20,732 bases of DNA from a virus: IMG/VR virus record IMGVR_UViG_3300031857_015362, positions 1 through 20,732 of that record. One strand, written 5' to 3'. How positions within the stretch are numbered: position 1 is the first letter of the stretch; each line of letters begins with the position of its first letter. The notes beneath the pieces were generated by a model. It saw only the letters and a program-made list of their open reading frames with translations. It had not been told where the DNA came from and made no database searches. The translations under genes and the position numbers were made by a program. Shown in pieces: positions 10,252 through 16,374 of the stretch.

Positions 10252-10329
10252 GCCCCACTGGACAAATTGGTAAAGTCATCTCTCTCAAAAGGAGAAGTTC
10301 TCTCTGTTCGAATCAGAGGTGGGGCACCA
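10252..10329 (+). tRNA. Class I tRNA with CAA anticodon (Leu?)
   Basis: Acceptor GCCCCAC/GTGGGGC, anticodon arm TCTCT-CTCAAAA-GGAGA, T arm CTCTG-TTCGAAT-CAGAG, encoded CCA. CAA reads Leu UUG, but the variable loop is just 6 nt (AGTTCT) where Leu tRNAs have a long arm. The identity is therefore doubtful. Confidence 0.82.
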
Positions 10330-10330
10330 A

Positions 10331-10404
10331 GCTCTTGTAGTTAAATGGCATAACACATTCTTGGTAAGAATGTATTTCAAGTTCGATTCTTGACTAGAGC
10401 ACCA
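10331..10404 (+). tRNA. tRNA-Thr(GGT)
   Basis: Acceptor GCTCTTG/CTAGAGC (one mismatch), anticodon arm CATTC-TTGGTAA-GAATG, encoded CCA. Confidence 0.92.
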
Positions 10405-10426
10405 AGAGACTGTATAATTACTTTAA

Positions 10427-10501
10427 CTGGCTATAGTTCAAGGGATAGAACAAGGGTCTTCTAAACCCTAAATCCAGGTTCGAGTCCTGGTAGCCGGGCC
10501 A
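10427..10501 (+). tRNA. tRNA-Arg(TCT), conventional
   Basis: Acceptor CTGGCTA/TAGCCGG, D arm GTTC/GAAC, anticodon arm AGGGT-CTTCTAA-ACCCT, encoded CCA. Same anticodon as the permuted tRNA-Arg at 9883-9958. Confidence 0.93.
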
Positions 10502-10591
10502 ATATTAAAATGCATTTAACCTAAACATAGTTTAGGTAGTAAGGACAGGCCACCATCCTTTGACGAAAAAGGCATAAGTGCATTTTAATAT
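10502..10591 (+). ncRNA. Helix-closed inter-tRNA RNA B
   Basis: ATATTAAAATGCA (10502-10514) pairs 13/13 with TGCATTTTAATAT (10579-10591). Inside: hairpin ACCTAAA/TTTAGGT (10519-10537) and AAGGA/TCCTT (10541-10560). No ORF or T-run. Confidence 0.6.
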
Positions 10592-10666
10592 CGGGCTTTG
10601 GTGAAATGGATATCATTTCGGTCTTCGAAACCGACGGTGGGAGTTCGATCCTCTCAAGCCCGGCCA
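10592..10666 (+). tRNA. tRNA-Arg(TCG)
   Basis: Acceptor CGGGCTT/AAGCCCG, anticodon arm TCGGT-CTTCGAA-ACCGA, encoded CCA. Confidence 0.93.
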
Positions 10667-10674
10667 GAAAGCTG

Positions 10675-10741
10675 TTGACAGAACATTGTTTCTGTTATAT
10701 AATAGACACTTACTAAGCAATTAGTAGAGTTCTTTAAAAAT
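10675..10741 (+). promoter_or_regulatory. Strong promoter, capped leader and boxA-like motif
   Basis: TTGACA (10675-10680), 17 bp, TATAAT (10698-10703), then AGACAC. Dyad ACAGAA/TTCTGT (10678-10695). The RNA would start with a TACTAA-GCAA-TTAGTA hairpin, then GTTCTTTAAAAAT (10729-10741), which resembles the rRNA-leader boxA antitermination signal. Confidence 0.78.
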
Positions 10742-10754
10742 CAAAAGTTAATAT

Positions 10755-10830
10755 GCTCGGTTCGTCTATCGGTCTAGGACACCGCCCTTTCACGGCGGGA
10801 AGAGGGGTTCGATTCCCCTACCGAGTACCA
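10755..10830 (+). tRNA. tRNA-Glu(TTC), copy 2
   Basis: Acceptor GCTCGGT/ACCGAGT, anticodon arm CCGCC-CTTTCAC-GGCGG, T arm AGGGG-TTCGATT-CCCCT, encoded CCA. Confidence 0.93.
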
Positions 10831-10995
10831 TTTAGTTGATAGCATTCGGCAGGTATCGTGTATGGACGCATACACTACGCGACATAGTATGGCATGTTAC
10901 TAGGTCTGAAAAAACTGTTGTTAGATGCTGTGGCACGGAAGCCCCGGACGCCTAAATAGACACGTTGTCATAGACGGCGAGTGTTATCAACTAAA
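10831..10995 (+). ncRNA. Helix-closed inter-tRNA RNA C
   Basis: 165 nt closed by TTTAGTTGATA (10831-10841)/TATCAACTAAA (10985-10995), 11/11. Inside: GTGTATG-GACG-CATACAC (10858-10875) and further short helices around GGC/GCC and CGCC/GGCG. No ORF. Not matched to a known family. Confidence 0.6.
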
Positions 10996-11004
10996 TGAAA
11001 TTAT

Positions 11005-11087
11005 GCCCCGATGGCGGAACTGGTAGACGCGGTGGTCTTAGAAGCCACTACTTCGGTGTGGGAGTTCGAGTCTCCCTTGGGGCACCA
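11005..11087 (+). tRNA. tRNA-Leu(TAG)
   Basis: Acceptor GCCCCGA/TTGGGGC, anticodon arm GTGGT-CTTAGAA-GCCAC, class II variable arm, encoded CCA. Confidence 0.93.
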
Positions 11088-11093
11088 ATCACA

Positions 11094-11152
11094 ATACACT
11101 AACCCGATCCGAGTAACGGTGCTATAAGCATTTCTGGTAGAGGTTAGTGTAT
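11094..11152 (+). ncRNA. Helix-closed inter-tRNA RNA D
   Basis: ATACACTAACC (11094-11104) pairs 11/11 with GGTTAGTGTAT (11142-11152). Inside: CCG/CGG and TGCT/AGCA hairpins. Short, no ORF or T-run. Confidence 0.6.
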
Positions 11153-11161
11153 GACTTATAT

Positions 11162-11251
11162 GGAAGTGTGGCAGAGCCCGGTTTATTGCACCTGTCTTGA
11201 AAACAGACGAACAGAAATGTTCCGTGAGTTCGAATCTCACCGCTTCCGCCA
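11162..11251 (+). tRNA. tRNA-Ser(TGA)
   Basis: Acceptor GGAAGTG/CGCTTCC, loop CTTGAAA, class II variable arm (GAACA/TGTTC), encoded CCA. Confidence 0.93.
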
Positions 11252-11257
11252 AACATT

Positions 11258-11336
11258 GGCCCGTTAGCTCAGTCTGGCCTAAGGCGCCGCCCTGTCACGG
11301 CGGAGATCACCGGTTCGAATCCGGTACGGGTCGCCA
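11258..11336 (+). tRNA. tRNA-Asp(GTC), copy 2
   Basis: Acceptor GGCCCGT/ACGGGTC, anticodon arm CCGCC-CTGTCAC-GGCGG, T arm ACCGG-TTCGAAT-CCGGT, encoded CCA. Confidence 0.93.
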
Positions 11337-11342
11337 GACAAT

Positions 11343-11416
11343 GTATCCCTAGTGTAATGGCAGCATACCAGTCTCCAAAACTGTTGGTCGGGGTTCGAGT
11401 CCCTGGGGGTACGCCA
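11343..11416 (+). tRNA. tRNA-Trp(CCA)
   Basis: Acceptor GTATCCC/GGGGTAC, anticodon loop CTCCAAA on CAGT/ACTG, encoded CCA. Confidence 0.92.
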
Positions 11417-11440
11417 AGTATAAGTAAGTTAGAATAAAAT

Positions 11441-11525
11441 GCGACTGTGGTGAAATAGGTAGACACAAGAGACTTAAAATCTCTCGCCGAAAGGTGTGCC
11501 GGTTCGATTCCGGCCAGTCGTACCA
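11441..11525 (+). tRNA. tRNA-Leu(TAA)
   Basis: Acceptor GCGACTG/CAGTCGT, anticodon arm AGAGA-CTTAAAA-TCTCT, class II variable arm, encoded CCA. Confidence 0.93.
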
Positions 11526-11532
11526 GTAATAA

Positions 11533-11625
11533 GGAGAGGTGCCCGAGAGGCCGAAGGGAGCGGTTTGCTAAACCGTCGTACTGTCAAAAACAGTACCCAG
11601 GGTTCGAATCCCTGTCTCTCCGCCA
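11533..11625 (+). tRNA. tRNA-Ser(GCT)
   Basis: Acceptor GGAGAGG/TCTCTCC, anticodon arm GCGGT-TTGCTAA-ACCGT, long variable arm GTACTG/CAGTAC, encoded CCA. Confidence 0.93.
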
Positions 11626-11647
11626 ATTTTTTAAAAAGGAAAATAGT

Positions 11648-11836
11648 ATGGTTAAGACCGGTTCAAATTTTAGATTAAGTAAAACAGCAAAACGTATGAT
11701 TGGCCTAATGAAAGGCACAACTGAACAACGTAATCAATACAAGCGAATGATGATTGAAGCAGAACATGCTGCAAGCATTGTACCAAAAGTAAGTAAGAAG
11801 GAACGTTTTACAACCGGTACTCCAACCAGTGAATAA
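11648..11836 (+). CDS. 62-aa basic protein between tRNAs
   Basis: MVKTGSNFRLSKTAKRMIGL starts after AAAAAGGAAAATAGT, with a continuation TEQRNQYKRMMIEAEHAASI and a Thr/Ser-rich tail. It is strongly basic in its first half and helical-looking in the middle. It lies inside the tRNA array and should be on the same transcript. No family recognised. Confidence 0.7.
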   Translation: MVKTGSNFRLSKTAKRMIGLMKGTTEQRNQYKRMMIEAEHAASIVPKVSKKERFTTGTPTSE

Positions 11837-11847
11837 ATAAAATCTAT

Positions 11848-11923
11848 TCCCCAGTAGCACAGCGGTAGTTGCACTTGACTGTTAATCAAGGTGTCCGTGG
11901 TTCGATCCCACGCTGGGGAGCCA
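11848..11923 (+). tRNA. tRNA-Asn(GTT)
   Basis: Acceptor TCCCCAG/CTGGGGA, anticodon arm CTTGA-CTGTTAA-TCAAG, T arm CGTGG-TTCGATC-CCACG, encoded CCA. Confidence 0.93.
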
Positions 11924-11929
11924 AATACA

Positions 11930-12643
11930 ATGAAACTTAGTTTAGACAAATCGTATAATTTTTTAGTTCCTTATAAAGTTCCTATGATAAGATTGGGAGA
12001 TAAGAGTGATGGGGGTTATGTAATATCGACCCAAGCATTGACAGCAGATACTCTTATAAGTTTAGGCTTAGGTACAAACTGGTCGTTTGATAAAGATTGG
12101 TTAAAACTAAATCCAAATACAATAATTCATGGATACGACGGAACCATTGATCCTTTAGAGTTTTCTAAAAAACTCAAACAAGAATATGATTTGTTTTTTA
12201 AACAAAACGCAGTTCAAAATGTCATACATTTTAAAGAGAACGTTACGATTGACAATATTGACAAAATTTTTAATCGTGCAAAAGGAAATATTTTTCTTAA
12301 AATGGATATCGAAGGTGATGAGTATAGTTTAATATCTAGTATTTGCCAAAGACAAAATTTAGTAGGTATGGTAATTGAATTCCATAATTTAGATTTTGAA
12401 CATCGAAGGATAGAACTTCAATCTACAATTGACTTATTAGATAACTATAAAATAGTGCATGTACATGCAAATAACTACGGTGGCATTAACAACGACTTGT
12501 TACCGCATACTTTAGAAATTAGTTTTTTAAGAAAAGATTTGTGTAATACAACTGAAAAAAGATATGATGTATATCTTCCTAATTTGGACTTTCCAAATTT
12601 AACAACGAATGAAGATTATATGTTATATTTTATTGGAGATTAG
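11930..12643 (+). CDS. FkbM-family-like methyltransferase
   Basis: 237 residues from ATG 11930, six bases after tRNA-Asn. Motifs of FkbM/Methyltransf_21 enzymes: DGGYVI near residue 28, ISLGLGTNWSFDKDW as the SAM-binding loop, and IFLKMDIEGDEYSLI (about 122-136), the hallmark (L)KxDIEGxE motif, followed by VGMVIEFHNL. These enzymes O-methylate sugars or other small molecules. In this phage the target may be surface glycan, in line with the glycosyltransferase at 15165. No strong ribosome site is seen, so coupling to tRNA processing is possible. Confidence 0.8.
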   Translation: MKLSLDKSYNFLVPYKVPMIRLGDKSDGGYVISTQALTADTLISLGLGTNWSFDKDWLKLNPNTIIHGYDGTIDPLEFSKKLKQEYDLFFKQNAVQNVIHFKENVTIDNIDKIFNRAKGNIFLKMDIEGDEYSLISSICQRQNLVGMVIEFHNLDFEHRRIELQSTIDLLDNYKIVHVHANNYGGINNDLLPHTLEISFLRKDLCNTTEKRYDVYLPNLDFPNLTTNEDYMLYFIGD

Positions 12644-12645
12644 AA

Positions 12646-12879
12646 ATGGTAGCAAAAAATGATATTACTGGCGATAGTATTCAAACTAAAACAACGTCAC
12701 AGGCATATCGAGATAATTACGATACAATCTTTAAAAAAGACAATAACACAGGCACAGACAAAAACGAATATCAAGATGTGTTAAGCACAGAAGATTGTAT
12801 GATAGATGAATTGGAAGACTACAAACGTCAAGCACAAGAAATTTGGAATGATAGTTGTACTAGTCCAAGAAAGAAATAA
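12646..12879 (+). CDS. 77-aa acidic protein
   Basis: It starts MVAKNDITGDSIQTKTTSQA two bases after the previous stop, with GGAG upstream, so it is coupled to the methyltransferase. Residues are polar (Asp/Glu/Lys/Asn) with a Cys in TEDCMID and a short C-terminal helix ELEDYKRQAQEIWND. Hydrophilic composition and size are typical of small phage accessory proteins. No family recognised. Confidence 0.65.
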   Translation: MVAKNDITGDSIQTKTTSQAYRDNYDTIFKKDNNTGTDKNEYQDVLSTEDCMIDELEDYKRQAQEIWNDSCTSPRKK

Positions 12880-12880
12880 T

Positions 12881-12956
12881 GGGGGTATAGCTCAGCTGGG
12901 AGAGCAGTAGCTTTGCAAGCTAAAGGTCATCGGTTCGATCCCGTTTACCTCCACCA
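12881..12956 (+). tRNA. tRNA-Ala(TGC), canonical
   Basis: Acceptor GGGGGTA/TACCTCC, D arm GCTC/GAGC, anticodon arm GTAGC-TTTGCAA-GCTAA, T arm TCGG-TTCGATC-CCG, encoded CCA. Better formed than the copy at 8181. Confidence 0.93.
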
Positions 12957-12978
12957 AACATAATTAGGAGATACTAGC

Positions 12979-13245
12979 ATGGCAAAAGGTGCCAGTGGTA
13001 AAAAATTAAAGATGTCAAATCCAATGTTAACTAAAACAGGTAAGACTCGACTAGGTCCGTTGAGTTTAAATCAGCTAAAAGAAATGTTAGAAAAATCTAG
13101 TCGTCCAAAAGACAAGGCAAAAATTCAAAGTCGTATTAAAATACTAGAAAAGCGAAGAGAACACAGTGGTAATTTTACTGATAATCTAAACGCAATGGCA
13201 GACGCTCTAAATGAAGTGTTTGTTGATGAGTTGGCTAGTAAATAA
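12979..13245 (+). CDS. 88-aa basic helical protein
   Basis: ATG 12979 follows TAGGAGATACTAGC. The protein has a Lys-rich start (MAKGASGKKLKMSNPMLTKT) and a long charged helix (LNQLKEMLEKSSRPKDKAKI, then RIKILEKRREHSG), ending NAMADALNEVFVDELASK. It could bind RNA or DNA, or form a coiled coil; family is not recognised. It is flanked by tRNA-Ala and tRNA-Thr, so it is part of the tRNA operon. Confidence 0.7.
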   Translation: MAKGASGKKLKMSNPMLTKTGKTRLGPLSLNQLKEMLEKSSRPKDKAKIQSRIKILEKRREHSGNFTDNLNAMADALNEVFVDELASK

Positions 13246-13251
13246 GTTTAT

Positions 13252-13327
13252 GCTGAATTAGCTCAGCCGGTAGAGCAACTGCCTTGTAAGCAGTAGGTCG
13301 TCAGTTCGAATCCGACATTCAGCACCA
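13252..13327 (+). tRNA. tRNA-Thr(TGT), copy 2, canonical
   Basis: Acceptor GCTGAAT/ATTCAGC, anticodon arm ACTGC-CTTGTAA-GCAGT, T arm GTCAG/CCGAC region with TTCGAAT, encoded CCA. Confidence 0.94.
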
Positions 13328-13658
13328 AACCCCGGTTTACACTTTTACGTTATATAAAGTGGGCAGGCTAGAGCCATACGTAGCCAGGTGCTTAAGATCC
13401 ACCTGTAAGAGTTCAATCTATGAACGATCACAAAGATCTTAGGGCGGGAACAAAACCCGTCCATATGGAAAAATTAGTGGACAGAGTAACCGCTCAGTCT
13501 AGGGCTCCTGTGGTGGGAGTAGCTAGACACTTTATAAAAGCTCTTTGAGTAACTACAGTGGAACACCGAAAAACTTGCCAATGTCGACCAAAGCAAGGAC
13601 CGGCCATGAAGAGAAGGGTTACCGAGGATTCAAGCGCCACAGAGAGCCTCTATAAAGT
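13328..13658 (+). ncRNA. Large structured RNA candidate F
   Basis: 331 nt without a gene. Helices seen by eye: CAGGTG/CACCTG (13385-13405), GTTCA/TGAAC (13411-13425), GGGCGGG/CCCGTCC (13442-13462), GTCTAG/CTAGAC (13497-13528) enclosing CTCC/GGAG, then a 3' domain closed by CACTTTATA (13528-13536)/TATAAAGTG (13651-13659) and GCTCTTTG (13540-13547)/CAGAGAGC (13640-13647), holding GTAAC/GTTAC and CTTGC/GCAAG. The outermost pair uses the first base of the next tRNA. Could be a GOLLD-like or a new RNA. Confidence 0.6.
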
Positions 13659-13732
13659 GCGGGACTAGTTTAATGGTAAAACAGCAGATTTCCAATCTTC
13701 GGTTAGGAGTTCGATTCTCCTGTCCCGCTCCA
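13659..13732 (+). tRNA. tRNA-Gly(TCC)
   Basis: Acceptor GCGGGAC/GTCCCGC, anticodon loop TTTCCAA, T arm AGGAG-TTCGATT-CTCCT, encoded CCA. Confidence 0.92.
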
Positions 13733-13737
13733 TTTTA

Positions 13738-13814
<77 letters not shown>

Positions 13815-13820
13815 ATCAAT

Positions 13821-13896
13821 CGCAGAGTATGGAAGTGGTCATCCGTCCGGTCTCATAAGCCGGGAATCGCAGGTTCGAATCCTGCCTCTGCAACCA
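13821..13896 (+). tRNA. Initiator tRNA-fMet(CAT)
   Basis: CGCAGAG/CTCTGCA gives the C1-A72 mismatch that marks initiator tRNA for formylation; anticodon loop CTCATAA; 3' end TGCAACCA as in bacterial tRNA-fMet; T arm GCAGG-TTCGAAT-CCTGC. The three G-C pairs of the anticodon stem are shifted (CCGG/CCGG). Confidence 0.88.
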
Positions 13897-13901
13897 ATAT
13901 G

Positions 13902-13976
13902 CTCGCTATAGTTAAATGGATATAACAAGACACTCCTAAGGTTTAGTTACAGGTTCGATTCCTGTTAGCGAGACCA
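13902..13976 (+). tRNA. tRNA-Arg(CCT)
   Basis: Acceptor CTCGCTA/TAGCGAG, anticodon loop CTCCTAA on a weak stem with A31-G39, T arm ACAGG-TTCGATT-CCTGT, encoded CCA. The last 12 bases overlap the minus-strand gene. Confidence 0.88.
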
Positions 13977-14525
13977 ATTACAAACTAAAATAGTTCGTTC
14001 GGTGTTGTCATTTACTATAGGAACTGAATGCATTACTAACGGGTGCATGACAACTAGTAATCCTTTTTTAGGAAGTATTTCTACTTTGGATTCTGTAGTT
14101 TCAAAAAGTAACGGAGTACTACTATCAGTTAGATACAGTATAGTGTTATAGGCTAAATTGTCCCAAAGAGTAAAATGGTTATGATTTTTTGAAAAATCTC
14201 CAGCACCATATATTACTGCCCACATGTTAACCAGATTAGTTTCAAAACTGTTTATTTGATTTAACTTTTGTTGAATACACAATAATTCTTTTACAAATAC
14301 ATTGGTTTCCGGCTCACGTAATGTTAAGTACGGACTACGCCATCCAGATTTAGTTACTACATTAGTCTGAGTTGTATTTGGGTGTAAAGATTTTAAATTT
14401 TTAATTTTTGAAATAGTATCATTTAAATCTAAATTATTTGATAAATCAAATGTGTATACAGGAAAACATATCTCAACGTTTTGAACTATTACTGTAGGTT
14501 TGGGAAATTCTGTACTGTTTATCAT
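13965..14525 (-). CDS. 2OG-Fe(II) oxygenase-like protein (Oxy_5 type)
   Basis: 186 residues on the minus strand, the one full gene here facing left. The C-terminal half shows a cupin-like double-stranded helix with KNHNHFTLWDNLAYNTILYL (His-Asn-His, metal-ligand candidate), PLVMHSVPIV (distal His) and ERTILVCNW (Arg for 2-oxoglutarate). This matches the putative 2OG-Fe(II) oxygenase family frequent in cyano- and other large phages. Its stop lies within the 3' end of tRNA-Arg(CCT) on the other strand. Substrate unknown; the ligand spacing should be verified by alignment. Confidence 0.72.
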   Translation of the reverse strand: MINSTEFPKPTVIVQNVEICFPVYTFDLSNNLDLNDTISKIKNLKSLHPNTTQTNVVTKSGWRSPYLTLREPETNVFVKELLCIQQKLNQINSFETNLVNMWAVIYGAGDFSKNHNHFTLWDNLAYNTILYLTDSSTPLLFETTESKVEILPKKGLLVVMHPLVMHSVPIVNDNTERTILVCNWSR

Positions 14526-14564
14526 TGCTAGATATTTATAAAGCAGTTGAATACTTCAAATATT

Positions 14565-14593
14565 TTGACATTTTATTATAAGTATGTTATAAT
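14565..14593 (+). promoter_or_regulatory. Promoter of the omega gene with 7-bp dyad
   Basis: TTGACA (14565-14570), 17 bp, TATAAT (14588-14593). ATTATAA-GTATG-TTATAAT (14575-14593) is a perfect dyad covering the -10. TGGAGAG precedes the ATG at 14611. Confidence 0.82.
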
Positions 14594-14610
14594 ATTTTTT
14601 TGGAGAGCAT

Positions 14611-14844
14611 ATGAAAAAACTAGACCTTAGTCGAGGTACTGAAATTGATACAGAAAAATGTGTTGAAAATTCAGGTGGTAACCGTTTCAATTTAGTGCTG
14701 ATAGCCAGTGCTAGAGCTAGGGAAATACGTAGGCAACATGCCAGCAGTGATAAGCGTGAACATGTTCACAGCATTGTTACAGCACTAAAAGATATTCAAG
14801 AAGGTACCGTAGAACCCCGCAAGTACCTTAGCAAAGTAAAATAA
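14611..14844 (+). CDS. rpoZ: RNA polymerase omega subunit
   Basis: 77 residues. GGNRFNLVLIASARAREIRR (about residues 22-41) is the central omega motif (bacterial NRFxLVLxAxxRARQ), and VTALKDIQEGTV (53-64) matches the conserved ALREIxxGxV. Bacterial omegas are 67-91 residues. Omega folds round the beta' C-terminus and helps assembly, and its N-terminus forms one side of ppGpp site 1. Here the N-terminus (MKKLDLSRGTEIDTEKCVEN) differs from the MARxTVxD of bacterial omega. It has a strong own promoter with dyad, and TraR/DksA-like protein follows after tRNA-Val. Confidence 0.85.
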   Translation: MKKLDLSRGTEIDTEKCVENSGGNRFNLVLIASARAREIRRQHASSDKREHVHSIVTALKDIQEGTVEPRKYLSKVK

Positions 14845-14848
14845 ATTT

Positions 14849-14923
14849 GCCTGGATAGCTCAGGGGTAGAGCAACGCCTTTACACGGCGAAGGTCCGCGG
14901 TTCGAAACCGTGTCCAGGTACCA
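14849..14923 (+). tRNA. tRNA-Val(TAC)
   Basis: Acceptor GCCTGGA/TCCAGGT, D arm GCTC/GAGC, loop TTTACAC on CGCC/GGCG, T arm CGCGG-TTCGAAA-CCGTG, encoded CCA. Lies between rpoZ-like and TraR-like genes, likely processed from their mRNA. Confidence 0.93.
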
Positions 14924-14937
14924 ACAAGGAAGAGCAG

Positions 14938-15183
14938 ATGTCAGATTTAGATACATTTGAAAGTAATAACGAAGAAGAAGCAGAGATTGCTCAAATACTC
15001 GCACTGCAACGAAACACCGCGGCAGTCGATGCTATACGAGCAAAGATAGGAAAAGGCCCTAGTTTAAGTCATTGCGAAGAATGCGGAGAAGAAATTCCCA
15101 AGGCAAGACAAGAAGCTGTATCTGGATGCAAATTCTGTATTGACTGTCAACTTTACTTCGAACGATGCAAGAAATTACCTTAA
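14938..15183 (+). CDS. TraR/DksA-like zinc-finger protein
   Basis: 81 residues with an N-terminal helix and a four-cysteine finger: CEECGEEIPKARQEAVSG then CKFCIDC (Cys near 46, 49, 66, 69). This spacing and IPxARxxAxxGxxxCxxCQ is the TraR family. TraR binds in the RNA polymerase secondary channel and mimics DksA with ppGpp. The length (TraR 73) is right and a long coiled-coil like DksA's is absent. AAGGAAG precedes the ATG. With the omega-like gene it forms a polymerase-targeting pair. Confidence 0.88.
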   Translation: MSDLDTFESNNEEEAEIAQILALQRNTAAVDAIRAKIGKGPSLSHCEECGEEIPKARQEAVSGCKFCIDCQLYFERCKKLP

Positions 15184-16076
15184 CACTTAATAATGTTCAT
15201 AGTGTAGGACTAGGTGATAATTTATGTTTGATTTCTGCTTTAGCCACACTTCCAAAAAAAGTAATATTACATACTAATAATGATCATGATACCTTTAACA
15301 GGTTATCAAATTATGTACGTATGCTTAGAGTACCCAAAGATAAATTAGAGATTAGGCCGTGTTCTGTTACTGGAACATTCGATAATACAGGATGGCCTTT
15401 AAAAGTATTCACTGATTATTACAAGACTGATATAGTTCATGTAAACAATCAATTAATCAAAATTGATAAATCAGTTAATAAAAAATACATTGCCTTAGTA
15501 ACAGCTTTTGAAAATGATCCAACAGGCAGAAATGAATGGCCTTGGTCACGAAACAGACCTATCGAATACTGGGCAAAAATATTTGCTTGGATAAGATCGA
15601 TAGGGTATGAAGTAATAACGTTTGATGATCCTTATATTGATCTAGAAAAAAAATTAGAAATAATGGCAAAGGACTGTCAAGCAATTATTACTTACGAAGG
15701 CGGTATGGCACATCTAGCACATATGATTGACATGCCTTGTTTTATTGTTGATTGGAAACATCAAAGTCCTAGTACCAATCTTAATGTGTTTCATGTAGAC
15801 TTTGTTCATAGATCGAATTCAGTTTACATACTTAGAAACGACATCGAGATACTAAATTGGGATAGACTTGCATTTGATTTAACTGTGACAAAGTTAAAAG
15901 AAGGCAAAGGTAATAATCGATTTGAATCAAAAGAATTTTCTTTTAATTTTGTTGGTCCAAATTTTCATAATGATTTAAGAATTTATAATAAAGATGGTCT
16001 GTTATGTTTACAAACTTCCACATTTCTTAGTAAAATGTATGCAGATTTAATGTTTGAGTTTTACCAAAATAGATGA
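15165..16076 (+). CDS. GT9-like glycosyltransferase
   Basis: 303 residues, starting at an ATG that overlaps the previous stop region by 19 nt. GLGDNLCLISALATLP near residue 15 resembles the N-terminal GDxLL(Q)x-type motif of heptosyltransferases, and the C-terminal domain has AIITYEGGMAHLAHMIDMPC (about 176-195), matching the GT9 (D)SGxMHLAxxxxxP motif. The remainder is divergent and the C-terminal ~80 residues are unusual. With the heptose-type kinase and nucleotidyltransferase at 5386-6490 it may build or modify LPS-like sugars. Weak ribosome site. Confidence 0.7.
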   Translation: MQEITLTLNNVHSVGLGDNLCLISALATLPKKVILHTNNDHDTFNRLSNYVRMLRVPKDKLEIRPCSVTGTFDNTGWPLKVFTDYYKTDIVHVNNQLIKIDKSVNKKYIALVTAFENDPTGRNEWPWSRNRPIEYWAKIFAWIRSIGYEVITFDDPYIDLEKKLEIMAKDCQAIITYEGGMAHLAHMIDMPCFIVDWKHQSPSTNLNVFHVDFVHRSNSVYILRNDIEILNWDRLAFDLTVTKLKEGKGNNRFESKEFSFNFVGPNFHNDLRIYNKDGLLCLQTSTFLSKMYADLMFEFYQNR

Positions 16077-16101
16077 CATCCATAGGATAATATTATATAA
16101 T
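16073..16101 (+). promoter_or_regulatory. Promoter of the Ro operon
   Basis: ATGACA (16073-16078), 17 bp, TATAAT (16096-16101), then AGACAC as at the 10675 promoter. Dyad ATAATATTAT at 16087-16096. The RNA would begin with TAGCAAG-GCAA-CTTGCTA (16109-16126), a GNRA-capped hairpin. Confidence 0.78.
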
Positions 16102-16374
16102 AGACACATAGCAAGGCAACTTGCTAAGAGTTTAGGATCGGTACAGCAACATTCATATTACTATGAAACGTTGGACCCTATGGTAGTTTACTGGAGTTAA
16201 AGGGCTTGCCCAGAGACGTTGAAGGTAACTATTGAAATAGACCAACAAGCTCAGAGTGATGGCCTGAGTAAAATAAAAGCAGTCAACAACGATCCTGTTA
16301 AAGTTAATAGGTTATTAACAGCAACATTCATTTACACTTCAATCGTAAAAAAACATAACCTGAAAGGAAATATC
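16102..16374 (+). ncRNA. Structured leader of the Ro gene
   Basis: 273 nt precede ATG 16375. AGGATCG (16134-16140) pairs with CGATCCT (16290-16296), closing a ~160-nt domain with GGGC/GCCC and CTCAG/CTGAG hairpins. ACAGCAACATTCAT occurs twice, at 16143-16156 and 16318-16331. A frame from TTG 16219 is in phase with Ro but its residues are not Ro-like. Possible autoregulatory or Y RNA-like region. Confidence 0.5.

Noticed and set aside
13328-13658. rRNA fragment
   Set aside because: No conserved 16S, 23S or 5S sequence was recognised.
16219-16374. N-terminal extension of the Ro protein from TTG 16219
   Set aside because: The residues are not Ro-like, the region is structured, and ATG 16375 has a good ribosome site.
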